In this document: positions 24,482 through 33,992 of the stretch, piece by piece
How the letters are laid out: every line of letters starts with the position of its first letter
Position numbering within the stretch: position 1 is the stretch's first letter
Assembly: GCA_035501255.1 (NCBI GenBank)
Contig: DATJWM010000169.1
Span: forward strand, 1-64,000
Length of the DNA: 64,000 nt
DNA from: JAFAZI01 sp035501255
GTDB taxonomy: Bacteria; Actinomycetota; Actinomycetes; JAFAQI01
Reading direction: 5' to 3'
Made by a program: the position numbers and the translations under genes
The notes under the pieces: model-generated
Seen by the model: the letters and a program-made list of their open reading frames with translations, nothing else
Database searches by the model: none
Told to the model about the DNA's origin: nothing

Positions 24482-25714
24482 TCAGAGGAAGCGCGCGGTG
24501 TACGGCGCGAACCGCCCGCGCAGATCGTCGAGGTCGAGTCCTACGTCCTGCGCGCGATAGTCGATCGTGCCGTGCCGTCCCCGGCGGTGTCCGCCGAGAT
24601 AGTCCGACATCGCCTGCTCGTCGGCGAGGGTGAGCGGCTCTCCGGCGAGTTCGTACACGCGACGCGCGGTGGCGAGGTCATCGCTCATGAACTCCTCGAA
24701 CGTGACGTCCACCGACTGCGACGCGGCGATCGCCGACCGGTCGCGAACGCAGCTGTTCAGCATGCGTTCCAGCCGATCGGCCCAGCTTGAGCCGATGGCC
24801 ACCGGGTCGGGGGTGTCGGTGTGCATGCGCGCGGTGTAGGCGACCATCGTCGCCATCGACACGACGACCGAGCACGGGTCGCGATGGGTGAGGACCACGG
24901 TGGCGTCCGGGAACACCTCGGCGAGGACCGGCAACTGCTCGAGATGCTGGGGGGACTTCAGCAGCCACCGTCGCCCGCCGCGCAGGTGCTGGAGCACCTT
25001 CAGCATCGTCCGCAGGAACTCATAGTGCGGTCGCTGGTCGTGTGAGCAGTAATAGTCGCGCCAGGCAGGCACCTGGGCCAGCGTCTCGAACAGCATGGTC
25101 GAGAAGTCGATCGCAAGGAGCTGGATCTCCTCGTGCACGTGATCGACCGTCATCTCGTGCATCAGCGGGAACAGTGGCATGGCGAGGTCGGTGAACCACA
25201 CAGCCTGCTCGGTACGAGCGAGACGCGGGTCGGGGTCGACGCCGTACTCGCCGGGCACGGGGATCGGCTCCAGGCTCTCCCAATAGGGAAGCGTCCGAAA
25301 CGCCGGCCCGGCGGCGAGCAGGTTGTGCAGGTGCGTCGTGCCGGTCCGCGGAAGCCCGGCGATGATGATCGGCGGCGCCAACTCGACCTCGTGAATCTCG
25401 GGATGGCGGGTGAGGAGGTCGGTCAACAGCAGGCGATTCTTCAGCAGCTGGAGGAGCTGGGAGTAAAAGCTGAACCGCCCGGGGTCGCTCAGGCCGGGGA
25501 CGTCGCGAAAGGCGGCGAGCAGGACGTCGAGTCGCTCGCGATAGTCGGGTACGCCGAAGTCCTCCAGCCCGGTCTCCTCGACCGCCTTGCGGTGCAGGGC
25601 GTCGGAGTCCAACGGGCAGTCCGCCGCCATCGCGGCCAGCGCGGTCCGGATGTCGGCGACCTCGGGCGAGAAACGCGGATGGGCCAGATCCTCGATCCGG
25701 ATTGCCTCGGACAT
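24482..25714 (-). CDS. sulfotransferase-family protein
   Basis: A 410-aa PAPS-dependent sulfotransferase-fold protein. IIAGLPRTGTTHLHNLLAA near residue 117-135 is the 5'-phosphosulfate loop, and LTHRDPCSVVVSMATMVAYT near 275-294 is the 3'-phosphate-binding segment with WLLKSPQHLEQLPVL before it. The family transfers sulfate to hydroxyls of lipids, sugars or steroids; the substrate is not evident here. The product is cytosolic. It is convergent with the VOC gene and divergent from the DUF1214 gene with 35 bp between the starts. Confidence 0.88.
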   Translation of the reverse strand: MSEAIRIEDLAHPRFSPEVADIRTALAAMAADCPLDSDALHRKAVEETGLEDFGVPDYRERLDVLLAAFRDVPGLSDPGRFSFYSQLLQLLKNRLLLTDLLTRHPEIHEVELAPPIIIAGLPRTGTTHLHNLLAAGPAFRTLPYWESLEPIPVPGEYGVDPDPRLARTEQAVWFTDLAMPLFPLMHEMTVDHVHEEIQLLAIDFSTMLFETLAQVPAWRDYYCSHDQRPHYEFLRTMLKVLQHLRGGRRWLLKSPQHLEQLPVLAEVFPDATVVLTHRDPCSVVVSMATMVAYTARMHTDTPDPVAIGSSWADRLERMLNSCVRDRSAIAASQSVDVTFEEFMSDDLATARRVYELAGEPLTLADEQAMSDYLGGHRRGRHGTIDYRAQDVGLDLDDLRGRFAPYTARFL

Positions 25715-25749
25715 CGATCGCCTCCCTCGGGTAGTGGCAGTATCACGAC

Positions 25750-26916
25750 ATGATCGAAGAGGACCAGACGGCGCCGTCGCAGTGGGAGTCGACCGCGGCG
25801 TGGCGGGAGTTGCTGACCGGGCTCGGGGAGCTCGACCAGGTGTTTCTCACCGGCCCCAAGGCGGTCGGGGACGATCAGGCGATCGCAGAGGGCTACCGCG
25901 CCCTGGCGACGGCCCTCGAGGTTGCGTTCGACACCTATCTGTTCGCCGACCCGACCCGCCCGATCTTCGTCGATCTCAACACCCCGTTCCGTCGCGACCG
26001 GCGATGGGGCGGGGACAACACCGATGCGTATTACACGTTCACGCCGATCGACCCGAGCCGCCGCTACCGCATCACCGGAAACCGCGGCGACAGCGTGTAC
26101 TTCTCGCTCACGATCTACAACGAGCCCACGCCTGGGTCGTGGTCGAACCAGATCGTTGCGATCGCCAACGACGATGACCTCACCTATGACGAGGACGGCA
26201 ATTTCGAGATCCTTCTCGGACCGAGCCGGCCGGACGGGTACGACGGCACGTTTCTCGCGCTGAACGACGACGGAGCGATCGCGCTTACCCGCGACTACCA
26301 GGTCGATCCGCTCACCGGCCGCAGGATCGACTGGGTGATCGAGGCGCTCGATCCGCCGGGATCGCTCGTGCGGACCGACGCGGCGACCGCGGTGAGCTTG
26401 CGGACCGCGCTGCGGTGGGTGCAGATGCTGTTCGCGATCATCCCGTTGACGCTCGCGCCGCGGGAGGACGAGACCACCCTCGGACACAACTCGGCGACTC
26501 GCGCGAACGACGTCGCGGAGCCCTACCAGGTCCAGGACGCGAACTTCGGATGGTCGGCCCGGGATGCGGCGTACTGCTTCGGCAGTTTCTCCCTCGAGCC
26601 CGACGAAGCGCTCGTGGTGACCCACCGGCCGCCGGCCTGCCGGTTCTGGAACGTGATCGTGTGGAACCAGTTCATGGCCGGGCACAACGTGGCCGACGAG
26701 CGGACGTCGGTGAACATCGGGTCGGCGGTGCCGAACTCGGACGGCACCGTCACCGTGGTGATCGCGCGAGAGCGGCTGGCGCACCCGAACGCGATCTCGA
26801 CCGTCGATCGGCCCGACGGCGCGATCGCCTTTCGCTGGTTCATCGCCGAGAGCGTGCCGGCCAAACCGACCGTTTCGCTGGTCAAGGCCGCCGATGCCCC
26901 GACGGCCGTGACCTGA
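25750..26916 (+). CDS. DUF1214-containing protein
   Basis: A 388-aa protein whose middle and C-terminal parts match the DUF1214 pattern: YRITGNRGDSVYFSLTIYN near residue 112, GFSLEP-like FGSFSLEPDEALVVTHRPPA near 278-297, CRFWNVIVWNQFM near 298 and VIARERLAHPNAISTVDR near 335. No enzymatic function is established for the family. There is no signal peptide. ATG at 25750 lies 6 nt after CAGTAT, again compatible with a leaderless start. A start region without Shine-Dalgarno fits this. Confidence 0.8.
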   Translation: MIEEDQTAPSQWESTAAWRELLTGLGELDQVFLTGPKAVGDDQAIAEGYRALATALEVAFDTYLFADPTRPIFVDLNTPFRRDRRWGGDNTDAYYTFTPIDPSRRYRITGNRGDSVYFSLTIYNEPTPGSWSNQIVAIANDDDLTYDEDGNFEILLGPSRPDGYDGTFLALNDDGAIALTRDYQVDPLTGRRIDWVIEALDPPGSLVRTDAATAVSLRTALRWVQMLFAIIPLTLAPREDETTLGHNSATRANDVAEPYQVQDANFGWSARDAAYCFGSFSLEPDEALVVTHRPPACRFWNVIVWNQFMAGHNVADERTSVNIGSAVPNSDGTVTVVIARERLAHPNAISTVDRPDGAIAFRWFIAESVPAKPTVSLVKAADAPTAVT

Positions 26917-27044
26917 TCACCGGAGGCGGCGAGCGCCGCGACGCGCGACGCTGCGCGATTCGACACCTTTGGGCCGACTTTTCACTAGTGTCGGGTAGAC
27001 GTGGTACCGAACGCCGAACATCTTCCGCCGTGGAAACGAGAGAC

Positions 27045-30000
27045 GTGAACAACATCCTGATCAGCCGTCGCCCCCTCGCGGTCGCCGCGTCGGCAATCGC
27101 CCTCGCCGGATTCGTGGCCGTTCCGGTGGTGGCGTCGACCGCCGCCGGCGCCTCCACTTCGAGCCCGGCCCACCTCGTGCGGGTCGGTAGGGCACCTCGC
27201 CTGCCGGCGCACACCCGTCGGCTGGGCTTCGTGCGGACGTCTCGCGTGATCAGTGGGTCGGTCGCGCTCAAGCCGCGAAACCCGAAGGCGCTCGAGGCCG
27301 CGGCTCTCGCCGTGTCCAACCCGAAGTCGTCGCGGTACCGGCAGTACATCCCCAAGGGTGCCTTCGCGAAGTACTACGGGCCGACCGCCGCCACCCTCTC
27401 CGGGGTGAAGACCGCGCTGTCGGCCTCCCACCTGACGGTGACGGGCGTGTCGTCGAACGGTCTGCTCGTCCACTACAAGGGGACCGTCGGGGCCGCCGAG
27501 TCTGCCTTCCACACCCGCGTCGCCAACGTCCGGCTCGCGCGCACCGGTCAGGTCGGCATGGCCACGACGTCCGCGATCTCGCTGCCGTCGACGATCGCGT
27601 CCCAGGTGGTCAACGTCACCGGCCTGAACACGCTCGGCCGCGCGGCGTCCTCCTCGCTCGAACACGCGACCCACCCCGCAGCGGTCTCGCCCGTGACGCA
27701 CGCGATCCCGCACTACAGCGTCGGCCCGAACGCATGCTCTGCCGCGACCTCGATCGCCTCGGATTTCGGCGGGCTGACCGATGACCAGATCGCCAACGCC
27801 TATGGCCTGGACAACCTGTACAAGGCGGGTGACGACGGCGCCGGGCAGCACATCGCGCTTGTCGAGTTCGAGCCGTTCGACTCGGCGGATCTCGCCAAGT
27901 TCGACAAGTGCTACTACAAGTCCAACGCGGCAGCGATGGCGAGCCAGGTCACGGTCAAGAACATCGACGGTGGGCCGGGCACCGGCGCCGGCAGCGGCGA
28001 GGCGATTCTCGACGTCGAGGACCTCCAGGGTCTCGCTCCGGGCGCCGACATCGACGTCTACCAGGCCCCGAACGCGGGCGCGACCGGCACCGACCTGTAC
28101 AACCAGATCGTCACCGACGACACCGATCAGGTGGTGTCCTCGAGCTGGGGATTCTGCGAAGCGGACGCGCAGAGCTTCGACCCGGGTGGCGTTGCGCTCG
28201 AGAACGAGATCTTCGAGCAGGCCGCCCTGCAAGGCCAGTCGGTGTTCTCGGCCGCGGGGGACTCCGGCGCTGACGACTGCGCCTACAACGACCCCGGCCC
28301 CAGCACCCCATCGCTGTCCGTCGACGACCCGTCGAGCCAGCCGTTCGTCACCGCGGTCGGTGGCACGACCATCACGGCCGCGAAGAACTCCCCCACCGAG
28401 CAGGTGTGGAACGACGGCAGTGTCGGCGGCGCGGGCGGTGGCGGAGTGTCTTCGGTCTGGCAGGCGCCGAGCTGGCAGCAGCCCTTCCTCGACAAGGCGG
28501 CGGCCGCGGACGCGGTCAGCGACAGTGATCTCAGTCCGTGCCCCGGATCTGCGACGGCAGCGTTGTGCCGGGAGCTTCCCGATGTGTCTGCGCAGGCCGA
28601 TGAGTACACCGGTGCGATCACGGTCTACACCGACACCTACGGCGGCTGGACGACGTTCGGCGGAACCTCGTCGGCCGCGCCGATCTGGGCCGCGATCCTG
28701 ACCGACATCGACGCTTCCGCAGGCTGCTCCTCGGGCCCGGTCGGGTTTGTGAGTCCGTCGCTGTACGCCGTGGCCTCGGTTCACGCCGAGGACATCGCGT
28801 CGTTCAACGACATCACCGCCGGCAACAACGACATGTACGACAACTCCGACAACACGCTGTTCGCCGCCCACTCGGGTTACGACATGGCGACCGGTCTCGG
28901 TACGCCGAAGGTCACCGGCGCCACGGGTCAGGCGGGCCTGGCGGCGTACCTGTGCGCGTTGTCCGGATCGAGCACCCCTGCGACTATCTCGTCGGTGTCG
29001 CCGGCGACCGTGAGCCCGGACACGACCGGTTCGCTCACGCTGTCCGGCAGCCACTTCACCGATGCGACCGCCGTGTCCATCTCCGGCTACGCGGTCCCCA
29101 CCGCGGACTGGCAGGTGGTGGACGACTCGACGATCACGATCGATCCGATCCCGACGGCCGCCCAGGTCGCGACCGGTGGTCTTGGACCGCTGGACGGCAC
29201 GGGTCCCGCGCTCATCAGCGTGACCTCGTCGACCGGTTCAGGTCAGGTGAGCTCGCCGATCACTCCACTCGCGACGGTCGTCTACCTCGCCGGTACGACG
29301 GCCTCGCCGGTGCCCGCCGTGGACGCGGTATCGGACCCGGGTGGCGTGCAGGCCGGCGGCAACACCGTGACCATCTACGGCTCGGGCTTCACCCAGGCGG
29401 GCGGCGTGACCGCAGTGACCTTCGGTGGGGTCCCGGCAACGTCGTGGACGCTCGACAGCGACAGCATGCTCACCGCGACCGTTCCGGCGTACGACTCCGG
29501 GACGACGGCCTGCGAGACCGCGACCGACCCGACAACGGACGTGTGCCAGTCGCAGGTGATCGTGTCGAACGCCAACGGTCCGAGCGCGACCGACCCGATC
29601 CTGGAGCCGAGCTACGGTGCGCCCTATCCGCTGGTGAGTGCCGGCGAGCCGGCGCCGACCTGTGTCACGGACTCCACCTGCGAGATCTTGCCGGCGCCGA
29701 CCGAGTACGACTACCTCGCGACCCCGACGATCACGTCGGTCGTCACGACGTCCGCCTCGGATCCGACCGCCTGGGCCAGCGAGCAGGGCACCACGATCGC
29801 GACGATCACGGGCACCGGCTTTGACCCGCTGGGTTACTACTACACCAACGTCGGGGACCCGACCCACAACGCGAGCCAGGACACCAACACCGTGAGCATC
29901 ACGCCCACGAAGGTGCAGGTGATCATCAACGGGCGGGGGTCGACGACCGAACCGAAGGTCGCCGCACTCAGCGTGCAGACCGAGGCCGGCCTCACCGCCC

Positions 30001-30959
30001 AGGGCCCCTCGATCTCCTACGCCGGGACCCCCCAGGTGACCTCGGTGTCGCCGTTCTTGGGTCCTGACACCGGCGGCACCCAATTCACGTTGCAGGGCAA
30101 GGGATTCCAGGGCATCGACGCCAAGGACGGCGGCATGCTCGCCTACGAGTACGTGGAGTTCGGCGTGAGCGGCACCCAACTCGCGGGCTACCACGCGACG
30201 AGCGACACCGCGGTGACGGCCAACACGCCCGCGTCCAACCCTGGCGCCTTCATCGTGACGGCGTGCACGCTCACCGGATGCTCGCAGCCGTCGGCCAAGA
30301 CGGTCGTCGATGACCTGTTCGACTTCTATCAGCCAGGTGACCCGGTGGTGACCTCGCTGAGCGTGGCGAAGGGTCCCGCATCCGGCGGCACCCGACTCCT
30401 CATCCAGGGTCGCAACCTCTCGGATGCCATCTCGGTCGAGTTCGGCCACCAAGTGACCGAGGCGGTGAACGCACCGGAGATCCTGACCAACGGCAGCAGC
30501 ACCGAGGTCGAGGCGACCACGCCGCCCGGCACCGCAGGCAAGACGGTCCACGTCCGGGTGATGACTGTCGAGAGTTACGCGACCGGCAGCGGCTTCAGCC
30601 CGTCGTCGAGCGGGTCGGCGTTCACCTACCGCTCGAGCGTCCCGTCAGCGCCGCGCTCGGTCACGGGTAAGGTGCACGGGACGACGATCCGGGCGTCCTG
30701 GAAGACTCCACTGTCCGACGGCGGGCACCCCATCAAGCGGTACGTCGTCAGTGCCGTGGCCTACCCGAACAGCACGGCGAAGGGCGCGAAGAAGCCGCCC
30801 ACCGTGTCCGTCGAGACGACCAACCCCCGAGTGCATTCGGCCACGCTGACAGCGCTGCGGCGCGGCTGGGTCTATCGGCTCCAGGTCCGCGCCGTCAACA
30901 GCGTCGGACGGGGTCTGGCCGGTGGACGTCACGCGTACTTCGTTCACGACCCGGCCTAG
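27045..30959 (+). CDS. secreted sedolisin/kumamolisin-type (S53) peptidase with IPT and Fn3 domains
   Basis: A 1304-aa exported acid serine-carboxyl peptidase. After a Sec signal (PLAVAASAIALAGFVAVPVV) come an inhibitory pro-domain (about 60-180), the S53 catalytic domain (about 235-640) with Glu and Asp in GEAILDVED near 318-322, Asp in FSAAGDSGAD near 406 and the nucleophile Ser in FGGTSSAAP near 541, and a calcium-site-type YDMATGLGTP. The remaining half carries five IPT/TIG Ig-like modules (each starting like TISSVSP or PQVTSVSPFLGPDTGGT) and a final fibronectin III module (SAPRSVTGKVHGTTIRASW). GTG at 27045 is chosen by signal-peptide position. It would digest protein outside the cell. 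Confidence 0.9.
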   Translation: MNNILISRRPLAVAASAIALAGFVAVPVVASTAAGASTSSPAHLVRVGRAPRLPAHTRRLGFVRTSRVISGSVALKPRNPKALEAAALAVSNPKSSRYRQYIPKGAFAKYYGPTAATLSGVKTALSASHLTVTGVSSNGLLVHYKGTVGAAESAFHTRVANVRLARTGQVGMATTSAISLPSTIASQVVNVTGLNTLGRAASSSLEHATHPAAVSPVTHAIPHYSVGPNACSAATSIASDFGGLTDDQIANAYGLDNLYKAGDDGAGQHIALVEFEPFDSADLAKFDKCYYKSNAAAMASQVTVKNIDGGPGTGAGSGEAILDVEDLQGLAPGADIDVYQAPNAGATGTDLYNQIVTDDTDQVVSSSWGFCEADAQSFDPGGVALENEIFEQAALQGQSVFSAAGDSGADDCAYNDPGPSTPSLSVDDPSSQPFVTAVGGTTITAAKNSPTEQVWNDGSVGGAGGGGVSSVWQAPSWQQPFLDKAAAADAVSDSDLSPCPGSATAALCRELPDVSAQADEYTGAITVYTDTYGGWTTFGGTSSAAPIWAAILTDIDASAGCSSGPVGFVSPSLYAVASVHAEDIASFNDITAGNNDMYDNSDNTLFAAHSGYDMATGLGTPKVTGATGQAGLAAYLCALSGSSTPATISSVSPATVSPDTTGSLTLSGSHFTDATAVSISGYAVPTADWQVVDDSTITIDPIPTAAQVATGGLGPLDGTGPALISVTSSTGSGQVSSPITPLATVVYLAGTTASPVPAVDAVSDPGGVQAGGNTVTIYGSGFTQAGGVTAVTFGGVPATSWTLDSDSMLTATVPAYDSGTTACETATDPTTDVCQSQVIVSNANGPSATDPILEPSYGAPYPLVSAGEPAPTCVTDSTCEILPAPTEYDYLATPTITSVVTTSASDPTAWASEQGTTIATITGTGFDPLGYYYTNVGDPTHNASQDTNTVSITPTKVQVIINGRGSTTEPKVAALSVQTEAGLTAQGPSISYAGTPQVTSVSPFLGPDTGGTQFTLQGKGFQGIDAKDGGMLAYEYVEFGVSGTQLAGYHATSDTAVTANTPASNPGAFIVTACTLTGCSQPSAKTVVDDLFDFYQPGDPVVTSLSVAKGPASGGTRLLIQGRNLSDAISVEFGHQVTEAVNAPEILTNGSSTEVEATTPPGTAGKTVHVRVMTVESYATGSGFSPSSSGSAFTYRSSVPSAPRSVTGKVHGTTIRASWKTPLSDGGHPIKRYVVSAVAYPNSTAKGAKKPPTVSVETTNPRVHSATLTALRRGWVYRLQVRAVNSVGRGLAGGRHAYFVHDPA

Positions 30960-30961
30960 GG

Positions 30962-31873
30962 GTGGGCCGCTCCGTGATCTCGCCACTGTTTGATCCGCAG
31001 GAATGGGACGAGGTTTCGGGGTTCGAGTTCGCGGACATCACCTATCACCGGGCGAGGCGTTCCGGCACGGTCCGAGTTGCCTTCAACCGGCCCGAGGTGC
31101 GCAATGCCTTCCGGCCCGCGACCGTCGACGAGCTCTACGCGGCGCTCGACCATGCTCGGACGCTCGCCGACGTCGGCGCGGTCCTGCTGACCGGCAACGG
31201 ACCGTCGCCCAAGGATGGCGGGTGGGCGTTCTGCTCCGGAGGCGACCAGCGGATCAGGGGCCGGGACGGGTACCGCTACGCCGACGGCGACACGGCCGAG
31301 ACGATCGACCCCGCCCGGGCCGGGCGGTTGCACATCCTCGAGGTGCAGCGCCTGATCCGGTTCATGCCGAAGGTGGTCATCGCGGTGGTTCCCGGCTGGG
31401 CCGCCGGCGGCGGGCACAGCCTGCACGTCGTCTGTGACCTGACGATCGCCAGCCGCCAGCACGCCCGGTTCAAGCAGACCGATGCCAGGGTCGGCAGCTT
31501 CGACGCGGGCTACGGGTCGGCGTACCTGGCTCGTCAGGTCGGTCAGAAGTTCGCGCGCGAGATCTTCTTCCTCGGTGAGGACTACGACGCGCAGGCAGCC
31601 CACCGGATGGGCATGGTCAACGCGGTCGTCGACCACGACGAGCTCGAGGCGGTTGCGCTGGAGTGGGCGGTCAAGGTCAACGGCATGAGCCCGATGGCCG
31701 TCCGAATGCTCAAGTACGCCTTCAACGCGATCGACGACGGTCTGGTCGGCCAGCAATTGTTCGCTGGCGAGGCCACCCGACTGGGTTACATGACCGACGA
31801 GGCGGTCGAAGGCCGGGATGCCTTCCTCGCGCACCGGGAGCCGGACTGGACCGGCTTCCCGTACTACTACTGA
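30962..31873 (+). CDS. menB: 1,4-dihydroxy-2-naphthoyl-CoA synthase (MenB)
   Basis: Crotonase-fold enzyme of menaquinone synthesis, 303 aa, which closes the second naphthoquinone ring from o-succinylbenzoyl-CoA. Highly recognisable MenB stretches are NRPEVRNAFRPATVDELYAA, LLTGNGPSPKDGGWAFCSGG, RIRGRDGYRYADGDTA, the catalytic region KQTDARVGSFDAGYGSAYLA and the C-terminus EGRDAFLAHREPDWTGFPYY. GTG at 30962 is 2 bp after the peptidase stop; a GTG at 30974 is also possible. No other men gene is in the window, so menB here is separated from its pathway. It overlaps the convergent SRPBCC gene by 7 bp. Confidence 0.96.
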   Translation: MGRSVISPLFDPQEWDEVSGFEFADITYHRARRSGTVRVAFNRPEVRNAFRPATVDELYAALDHARTLADVGAVLLTGNGPSPKDGGWAFCSGGDQRIRGRDGYRYADGDTAETIDPARAGRLHILEVQRLIRFMPKVVIAVVPGWAAGGGHSLHVVCDLTIASRQHARFKQTDARVGSFDAGYGSAYLARQVGQKFAREIFFLGEDYDAQAAHRMGMVNAVVDHDELEAVALEWAVKVNGMSPMAVRMLKYAFNAIDDGLVGQQLFAGEATRLGYMTDEAVEGRDAFLAHREPDWTGFPYYY

Positions 31874-32328
31874 ACGAGACCTTCGATCCGCTCCAGGGTC
31901 TTGGTCATCGACTCCACCGTCTTCTTACGCGCCGGTCGGACGAGGAACTTGATCTTCTCTTGCGAGATGTCCCACGTCTCGCGCACCTTGGTGCCACCCT
32001 CGACGGGTTCGAGCTCGTATCGCCAGATCCGACCGCCGGCGAGCGAGCTGCCGATCGGTGGAGCGGTCTGCCAGGCGATCCGGCGGTTGGGCTCGAACTC
32101 GATCACGGTGCTCACCATCGAGTACGGCACCCCCAGCTTCATGGACATGCCGAAGCGGGAGCCGAGCGCGAGGGTCTGCGGGGTGTTCTTCGCGTCACGG
32201 ACCGTGCCGCTCCCGTCGATGTCACGATGCCGCGTGGGATCGGCGAGCAGCGCGAAGATCGCCTCGGGTGGCGCGGGGATGACCCGCTCCACGCAGGCCC
32301 GGTCCTTGTCGTCGTTCACGTCAGCCAT
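31867..32328 (-). CDS. SRPBCC-family (START-like) protein
   Basis: A 153-aa helix-grip protein that would bind a hydrophobic ligand. VERVIPAPPEAIFALLADPT near residue 13-32 and the strand pairs FGMSMKLGVPYSMVSTVIEF and RIWRYELEPVEGGTKVRETW near 60-120 are typical of the polyketide cyclase/dehydrase-like SRPBCC group. No catalytic residues are evident. Its start overlaps the end of the sulfotransferase gene by 13 bp, so the two are an operon and may share a lipid substrate. Confidence 0.85.
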   Translation of the reverse strand: MADVNDDKDRACVERVIPAPPEAIFALLADPTRHRDIDGSGTVRDAKNTPQTLALGSRFGMSMKLGVPYSMVSTVIEFEPNRRIAWQTAPPIGSSLAGGRIWRYELEPVEGGTKVRETWDISQEKIKFLVRPARKKTVESMTKTLERIEGLVQ

Positions 32329-33257
32329 GGGGACACATCGTGCCTGGTCGGGTCGTCATCGTCGAGCCAGGTCGGCAAATTTGCGAATCCGGCATCCCGC
32401 AGCTGCTGGGCCAGGAGCTCATTCCACGGGCGGTAGATCGCGCTGATCTCCCGGCGCAGGTACGCCGGCACCACCGCCGGGGTGTCGTCGCGCTGGTTGA
32501 TCCGCTCGTAGACCCGGCGGCTCCCGCTGTAGAGGGCCGGATATCGACGGAAGAGGCTCCGGGACCGCTTGGCGGCGGCGGCCGCGGCGCGCTGGGCGGT
32601 CGGGCTTCGATAGCTGGCCGAGGTGTTCTCGGCGTCGATGATCGGCGTGGCACCCTCGGCTGAGATGCCGAGCCGACGGCATTGCTCGGCGAGCAGACCC
32701 TCGGGATCACTCGAGAGCTGGTCGAAGGTGAACAGGTCGCAGCGGCCCGGGAACGCGTCGAGCCAGGCCGGCAGATGGCGGGCGTACTGCCCGCCCCACA
32801 GACCGGTGAAGGTGTTGTTGGCGCGCCGGTTGATCTCCGCGTCCGGGATGGCCGCACACCGTCTGACGTAGTCGGTCAGCGTCATCTGCGCCGGGACCTG
32901 GAGGCGCACCTGCATGAACCGGAAGAACGAGATCAGGCGGCTGAACGGCTCTCGCAGGATGATCGTGACCCGCGGGTCGCACACTTCCTTGATGGCCGCA
33001 GCGGTTGCGGCTCCGCCGTAGAAGTAGTCCGGGGTGCATTCCATCGTCACGGGTCGGCCGCCGCATCGCCGGAAGTAGGCCTCGTAGTCCGACAGCGGGG
33101 ACAGTGACTCGCCGTACCGAATCGGCTGGAAGTAACGGGTCTCTTTGCTCGACGAGCTACAGATCTGCGGGTGACCCGACAGTGCGTTGAACATCGTCGT
33201 CGTGCCGGCGCGGCTCACTCCGACGATGATGAAGTTGGGCAGCGTTGCGCGCGACAT
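32316..33257 (-). CDS. sulfotransferase (domain-containing protein)
   Basis: A 313-aa sulfotransferase of the heparan-type fold. The PAPS loop is FIIVGVSRAGTTTMFNALSG near residue 9-28 and the 3'-phosphate site is VTIILREPFSRLISFFRFMQ near 97-116. The region KETRYFQPIRYGESLSPL near 38 and the late NELLAQQLRDAGF are usual for bacterial sulfotransferases of surface sugars or lipids. The gene starts 14 bp from the divergent glycosyltransferase, with which it may share a promoter region. Confidence 0.87.
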   Translation of the reverse strand: MSRATLPNFIIVGVSRAGTTTMFNALSGHPQICSSSSKETRYFQPIRYGESLSPLSDYEAYFRRCGGRPVTMECTPDYFYGGAATAAAIKEVCDPRVTIILREPFSRLISFFRFMQVRLQVPAQMTLTDYVRRCAAIPDAEINRRANNTFTGLWGGQYARHLPAWLDAFPGRCDLFTFDQLSSDPEGLLAEQCRRLGISAEGATPIIDAENTSASYRSPTAQRAAAAAAKRSRSLFRRYPALYSGSRRVYERINQRDDTPAVVPAYLRREISAIYRPWNELLAQQLRDAGFANLPTWLDDDDPTRHDVSPWLT

Positions 33258-33271
33258 GGCAGGGTGAATCT

Positions 33272-33991
33272 ATGTCAGGCGCGTCGAGCGTCACGCCGCC
33301 GCCTGGCGTCGTGGTGGTGATCCCGGCGTTCAACGAGGAACGCCGGATTGCGGCGACGGTCGCGGCGGCCCGGACGCTGCTGTCGGTGGTGGCGATCGTG
33401 GTGGCCGACGACGGGTCGCACGACGCGACCGCGCGTCTCGCCGAGGCGGCCGGCGCGACCGTCGTCCGCCACCGTCACCGGCGCGGGAAGGCGGCGGCCA
33501 TGACGACCGGCGCGGCGCAGGCACGCCGCGACGGGTACGTCGCCCACGCGGTGCTGTTCCTCGACGCCGACCTGGAGGCCTCGGCGGGCAGCGCGGGTGC
33601 CCTGGTGAGCCCGGTCCTGGCCGGGGCGGCCGACATGACCGTCGCCATCCTGCCTCCGGCCGTGGGTGCGGGAGGTCACGGGTTCGTCGTGCGGCTGGCC
33701 GCATCCGGGATCGACCGGGCCACCGGTTGGCGGCCCGTCGCTCCGTTGTCGGGTCAGCGGTGCGTCACGCGTGAGCTTCTCGACGCCGTACAGCCGTTGG
33801 CGCGCGGGTTCGGGGTGGAGGTGGGGTTGACGATCGACGCGCTTCGCCGCGGAGCCAGGGTGGTGGAGTGCGAGGTGCCGCTCGGTCATCGGGTCACGGG
33901 ACGCGGCTGGCGGGATCAGGTGCACCGAGCCAGGCAGTACCGCGACGTACGGTTGGCGCTGGCCGCCCGGGGTGTCGTGCGGGTCGGGTAA
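33272..33991 (+). CDS. family 2 glycosyltransferase
   Basis: A 239-aa GT-A-fold transferase: VVVVIPAFNEERRIAATVAA near residue 13-32, VADDGSHDATARLAEAAGA near 46-64, the KAAAM stretch near 80 and the metal-binding DxD-like LFLDADLEAS near 101. It lacks membrane helices, in contrast to dolichol-phosphate-mannose synthase-type relatives, and is shorter than most GT2 enzymes. Donor and acceptor are unknown. ATG at 33272 follows AGGGTGA by about 5 nt. It ends one base before the stop of the convergent MocA-like gene. Confidence 0.85.
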   Translation: MSGASSVTPPPGVVVVIPAFNEERRIAATVAAARTLLSVVAIVVADDGSHDATARLAEAAGATVVRHRHRRGKAAAMTTGAAQARRDGYVAHAVLFLDADLEASAGSAGALVSPVLAGAADMTVAILPPAVGAGGHGFVVRLAASGIDRATGWRPVAPLSGQRCVTRELLDAVQPLARGFGVEVGLTIDALRRGARVVECEVPLGHRVTGRGWRDQVHRARQYRDVRLALAARGVVRVG

Positions 33992-33992
33992 G

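Noticed and set aside
26985..29054. Minus-strand open frame of 689 codons opposite the sedolisin gene
   Set aside because: Composition and lack of motifs mark it as a shadow of the real gene.
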